NCBI RefSeq assembly: GCF_002119765.1
Contig: NZ_CP021112.1
Location: forward strand, 1,048,501-1,112,500
DNA: 64,000 nt
Origin: Pseudorhodoplanes sinuspersici
GTDB taxonomy: Bacteria; Pseudomonadota; Alphaproteobacteria; Rhizobiales; Xanthobacteraceae
Reading direction: 5' to 3'
The notes below the pieces were generated by a model, which saw only the letters and a program-made list of their open reading frames with translations, did no database searches and had not been told where the DNA came from. Of this stretch, positions 62,692-64,000 are shown one piece after another; the first letter of the stretch is position 1, and the number at the start of each line of letters is the position of its first letter. A program made the position numbers and the translations under genes.

Positions 62692-63867
62692 ATGCCCTCA
62701 CCCGATCTGCTCGGAGCCCTGCGCTCTCCGGCGCGCGAAGCGCCGGAAAGCGGCATCGTCGATATCATGAATTACGGCCGCCAGCGCGGCGGGGTCATGC
62801 CGCTCTGGGCCGGCGAAGGCGATCTGCCGACGCCGTCATTCATCATCGACGCTGCGGCGCAGGCGCTGGCCGCCGGCGAGACCTTCTATACGTGGCAACG
62901 TGGCATTCCCGAATTGCGGGAGGCGCTGGCGCAATATCACACTAGGCATTTCGGCCGGGTATTCACGGCCGACGAATTCTTCGTCACCGGGTCAGGCATG
63001 CAATCGATCCAGATCGCGCTGGCCATGACCGCCGAGGCCGGCAGCGAGGTGATCATTCCAACGCCCGCCTGGCCGAATGCGGCTGCGGCGACAGGCATTG
63101 CCGGTGCTCGCCCCGTCGAAGTTCCACTGCAATTTGGCAATGACGGCTGGACACTGGACATCGAACGCATCGCCGCGGCGATCACGGATCGAACCCGCGT
63201 CCTTGTGATGGTGTCGCCCTCCAATCCGACCGGATGGACCGCAACGCAGGACGAATTGCGTGAATTGCTCGCGCTTGCGCGGGCACACCGGCTCTGGATC
63301 GTTGCCGACGAAATCTATTCGCGCTTCTGGTATGGCGAAGGGGCGCGCGCGCCGTCCTTCTTCGACGTGATGGCGCCGGATGACCGGATCCTGTTCGTCA
63401 ATACGTTTTCCAAGAACTGGGCGATGACCGGCTGGCGCATGGGCTGGATCGCGGCGAATCCCTCGCTCGGGCAGGTGGTCGAAAATCTCATTCAGTATTC
63501 GACATCGGGCGTCGCGCAATTCATGCAGCGCGCCGGTGTCGTGGCGCTGAAACAGGGCGAAGACTTTGTTGCCACGCAGGTCGCCCGGGCCCGCCAAAGC
63601 CGCGACATCGCCTGCGATATCCTCGGCCGCACCGGACGCTGCCGCTTCGCCATTCCGAAGGGCGCCTTCTATCTGTTCTTTTCGGTGGACGGCGAGAACG
63701 ATATGCCGGCGCTGGCACGGCGGCTGGTGGATGAAGCGCAGGCCGGCCTTGCACCGGGTACGGCCTTTGGCGCCGGCGGCGAGCACTTCATGCGGCTGTG
63801 CTTTGCGCGCGATCCGAAACAGATTGAAGAGGCGTGCACACGGATTGCGAAGGTGTTGGAGATGTAG
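62692..63867 (+). CDS. class I/II aminotransferase (AspC-fold)
   Basis: A 391-aa fold-type I PLP aminotransferase. The internal lysine is in VNTFSKNWAMTGWRMGWI; other hallmarks are MVSPSNPTGW, WIVADEIYSRFWYGEGARAPSF and FVTGSGMQSIQIALAM. The Arg of the substrate carboxylate is expected near FMRLCFARDPK. Substrate unknown; AatA-like enzymes for aspartate or aromatic acids are most similar in outline. It follows mscL by 25 bp. Confidence 0.92.
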   Translation: MPSPDLLGALRSPAREAPESGIVDIMNYGRQRGGVMPLWAGEGDLPTPSFIIDAAAQALAAGETFYTWQRGIPELREALAQYHTRHFGRVFTADEFFVTGSGMQSIQIALAMTAEAGSEVIIPTPAWPNAAAATGIAGARPVEVPLQFGNDGWTLDIERIAAAITDRTRVLVMVSPSNPTGWTATQDELRELLALARAHRLWIVADEIYSRFWYGEGARAPSFFDVMAPDDRILFVNTFSKNWAMTGWRMGWIAANPSLGQVVENLIQYSTSGVAQFMQRAGVVALKQGEDFVATQVARARQSRDIACDILGRTGRCRFAIPKGAFYLFFSVDGENDMPALARRLVDEAQAGLAPGTAFGAGGEHFMRLCFARDPKQIEEACTRIAKVLEM

Positions 63868-63900
63868 GTGTAGGGCGGATTAGCGAAGCGTAATCCGCCA
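63868..63900. repeat. TGTAGGGCGGATTAGCG repeat, second copy
   Basis: It repeats the 5' arm of 31077-31147 (TAGGGCGGATTAGCGAAGCG then TAATCCGCC). The two halves are inverted around AGCGAAGC, giving a hairpin right after the aminotransferase stop codon. Confidence 0.85.
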
Positions 63901-63906
63901 GCATTT

Positions 63907-63999
63907 CTAAGCCGCCTCTTTCTTCCCACCGCTTGCGAAGCGCCCGTAAAACGTTTCGCCCTTGGCCGCGAGATCGAGCAACAGCGCATTCGGCCTGAA
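63907..63999 (-). CDS. C-terminal fragment of an unidentified minus-strand gene
   Basis: The last 30 codons of a minus-strand frame, entering from beyond the window and ending at TAG 63907-63909: FRPNALLLDLAAKGETFYGRF then ASGGKKEAA. Codon composition looks coding and the strand matches the repeat-bounded end. The family could not be identified from so little sequence. Confidence 0.5.
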   Translation of the reverse strand, partial: FRPNALLLDLAAKGETFYGRFASGGKKEAA

Positions 64000-64000
64000 G

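Overview
The window is high-GC chromosomal DNA from an alphaproteobacterium of the order Rhizobiales, most likely a Xanthobacteraceae/Nitrobacteraceae (Bradyrhizobium-like) lineage. This rests on the split F0 ATP synthase operon with paired b and b' subunits, ALAS-type HemA, the rpoN-lptBAC block, ialB next to a ctaC-ctaD-ctaB-coxF-ctaG-ctaE oxidase operon, and dispersed palindromic repeats of a type common in this order. No phage, insertion sequence, integrase or CRISPR array was seen.

Layout. 1-1.9 kb: a minus-strand iron-signalling cassette (ECF sigma FecI, anti-sigma FecR, and the first 86 codons of a FecA-type TonB receptor that runs off the window). 2.1-7.7 kb: ptsN, rpoN, lptB, lptA, lptC and a short RNase D, all minus strand, then tRNA-Leu(CAG). 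8-10.6 kb: an NDUFA9-like dehydrogenase, uppP and fzlA. 10.7-18.2 kb: an accessory island with two PcaQ/GbpR-type LysR regulators, two orphan Bug-type tricarboxylate-transport receptors, an MBL-fold hydrolase of the arylsulfatase/RNase Z type, a formylglycine-type sulfatase and two paralogous 41-46 aa basic proteins. Four ATA(A/G)C-centred 16-bp sites spaced like PcaQ boxes lie in its promoter regions. 18.3-24.3 kb: DUF2948, murA, small proteins, tRNA-Thr(GGT), an ArsR/DUF6428 pair, DUF6481, an isochorismatase-family hydrolase, a DedA protein and a 27-aa membrane peptide. 24.6-36.4 kb: hemA, a DmeF-like cation exporter, an AbrB-family permease, gshA, a YbaK deacylase, an EamA permease, a LysR/DUF1127 divergent pair, a GT39-like membrane glycosyltransferase, a PAN-domain protein and a DUF6152/DUF6644 pair. 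36.4-42.6 kb: lepB, tldD, an ECF sigma (with SnoaL-like tail)-GST-SDR operon, a decayed ialB copy, marC and intact ialB.

43-49.7 kb holds the aa3-type cytochrome c oxidase structural and assembly genes: subunits II, I and III, haem O synthase, CoxF, Cox11 and SURF1. 49.8-53.2 kb: thrC, an M16 protease and a RimJ-like acetyltransferase. 53.3-57.7 kb: a lipoprotein facing the F0 operon atpI-B-E-F'-F, a coiled-coil exported protein and YjbQ. 57.9-62.1 kb: a NarL-type response regulator and a transporter-domain hybrid histidine kinase resembling the acetate-switch CrbR/CrbS (ErdR/MxtR) pair; their stop codons abut exactly. 62.2-64 kb: mscL, an aminotransferase and the 3' end of an unidentified minus-strand gene.

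The most promising undescribed material is the 10.7-18.2 kb island: a candidate LysR regulon combining two unrelated sulfatase-like hydrolases, receptors lacking their permease, and a small basic protein family carrying the core PERHYMRGPGPK.
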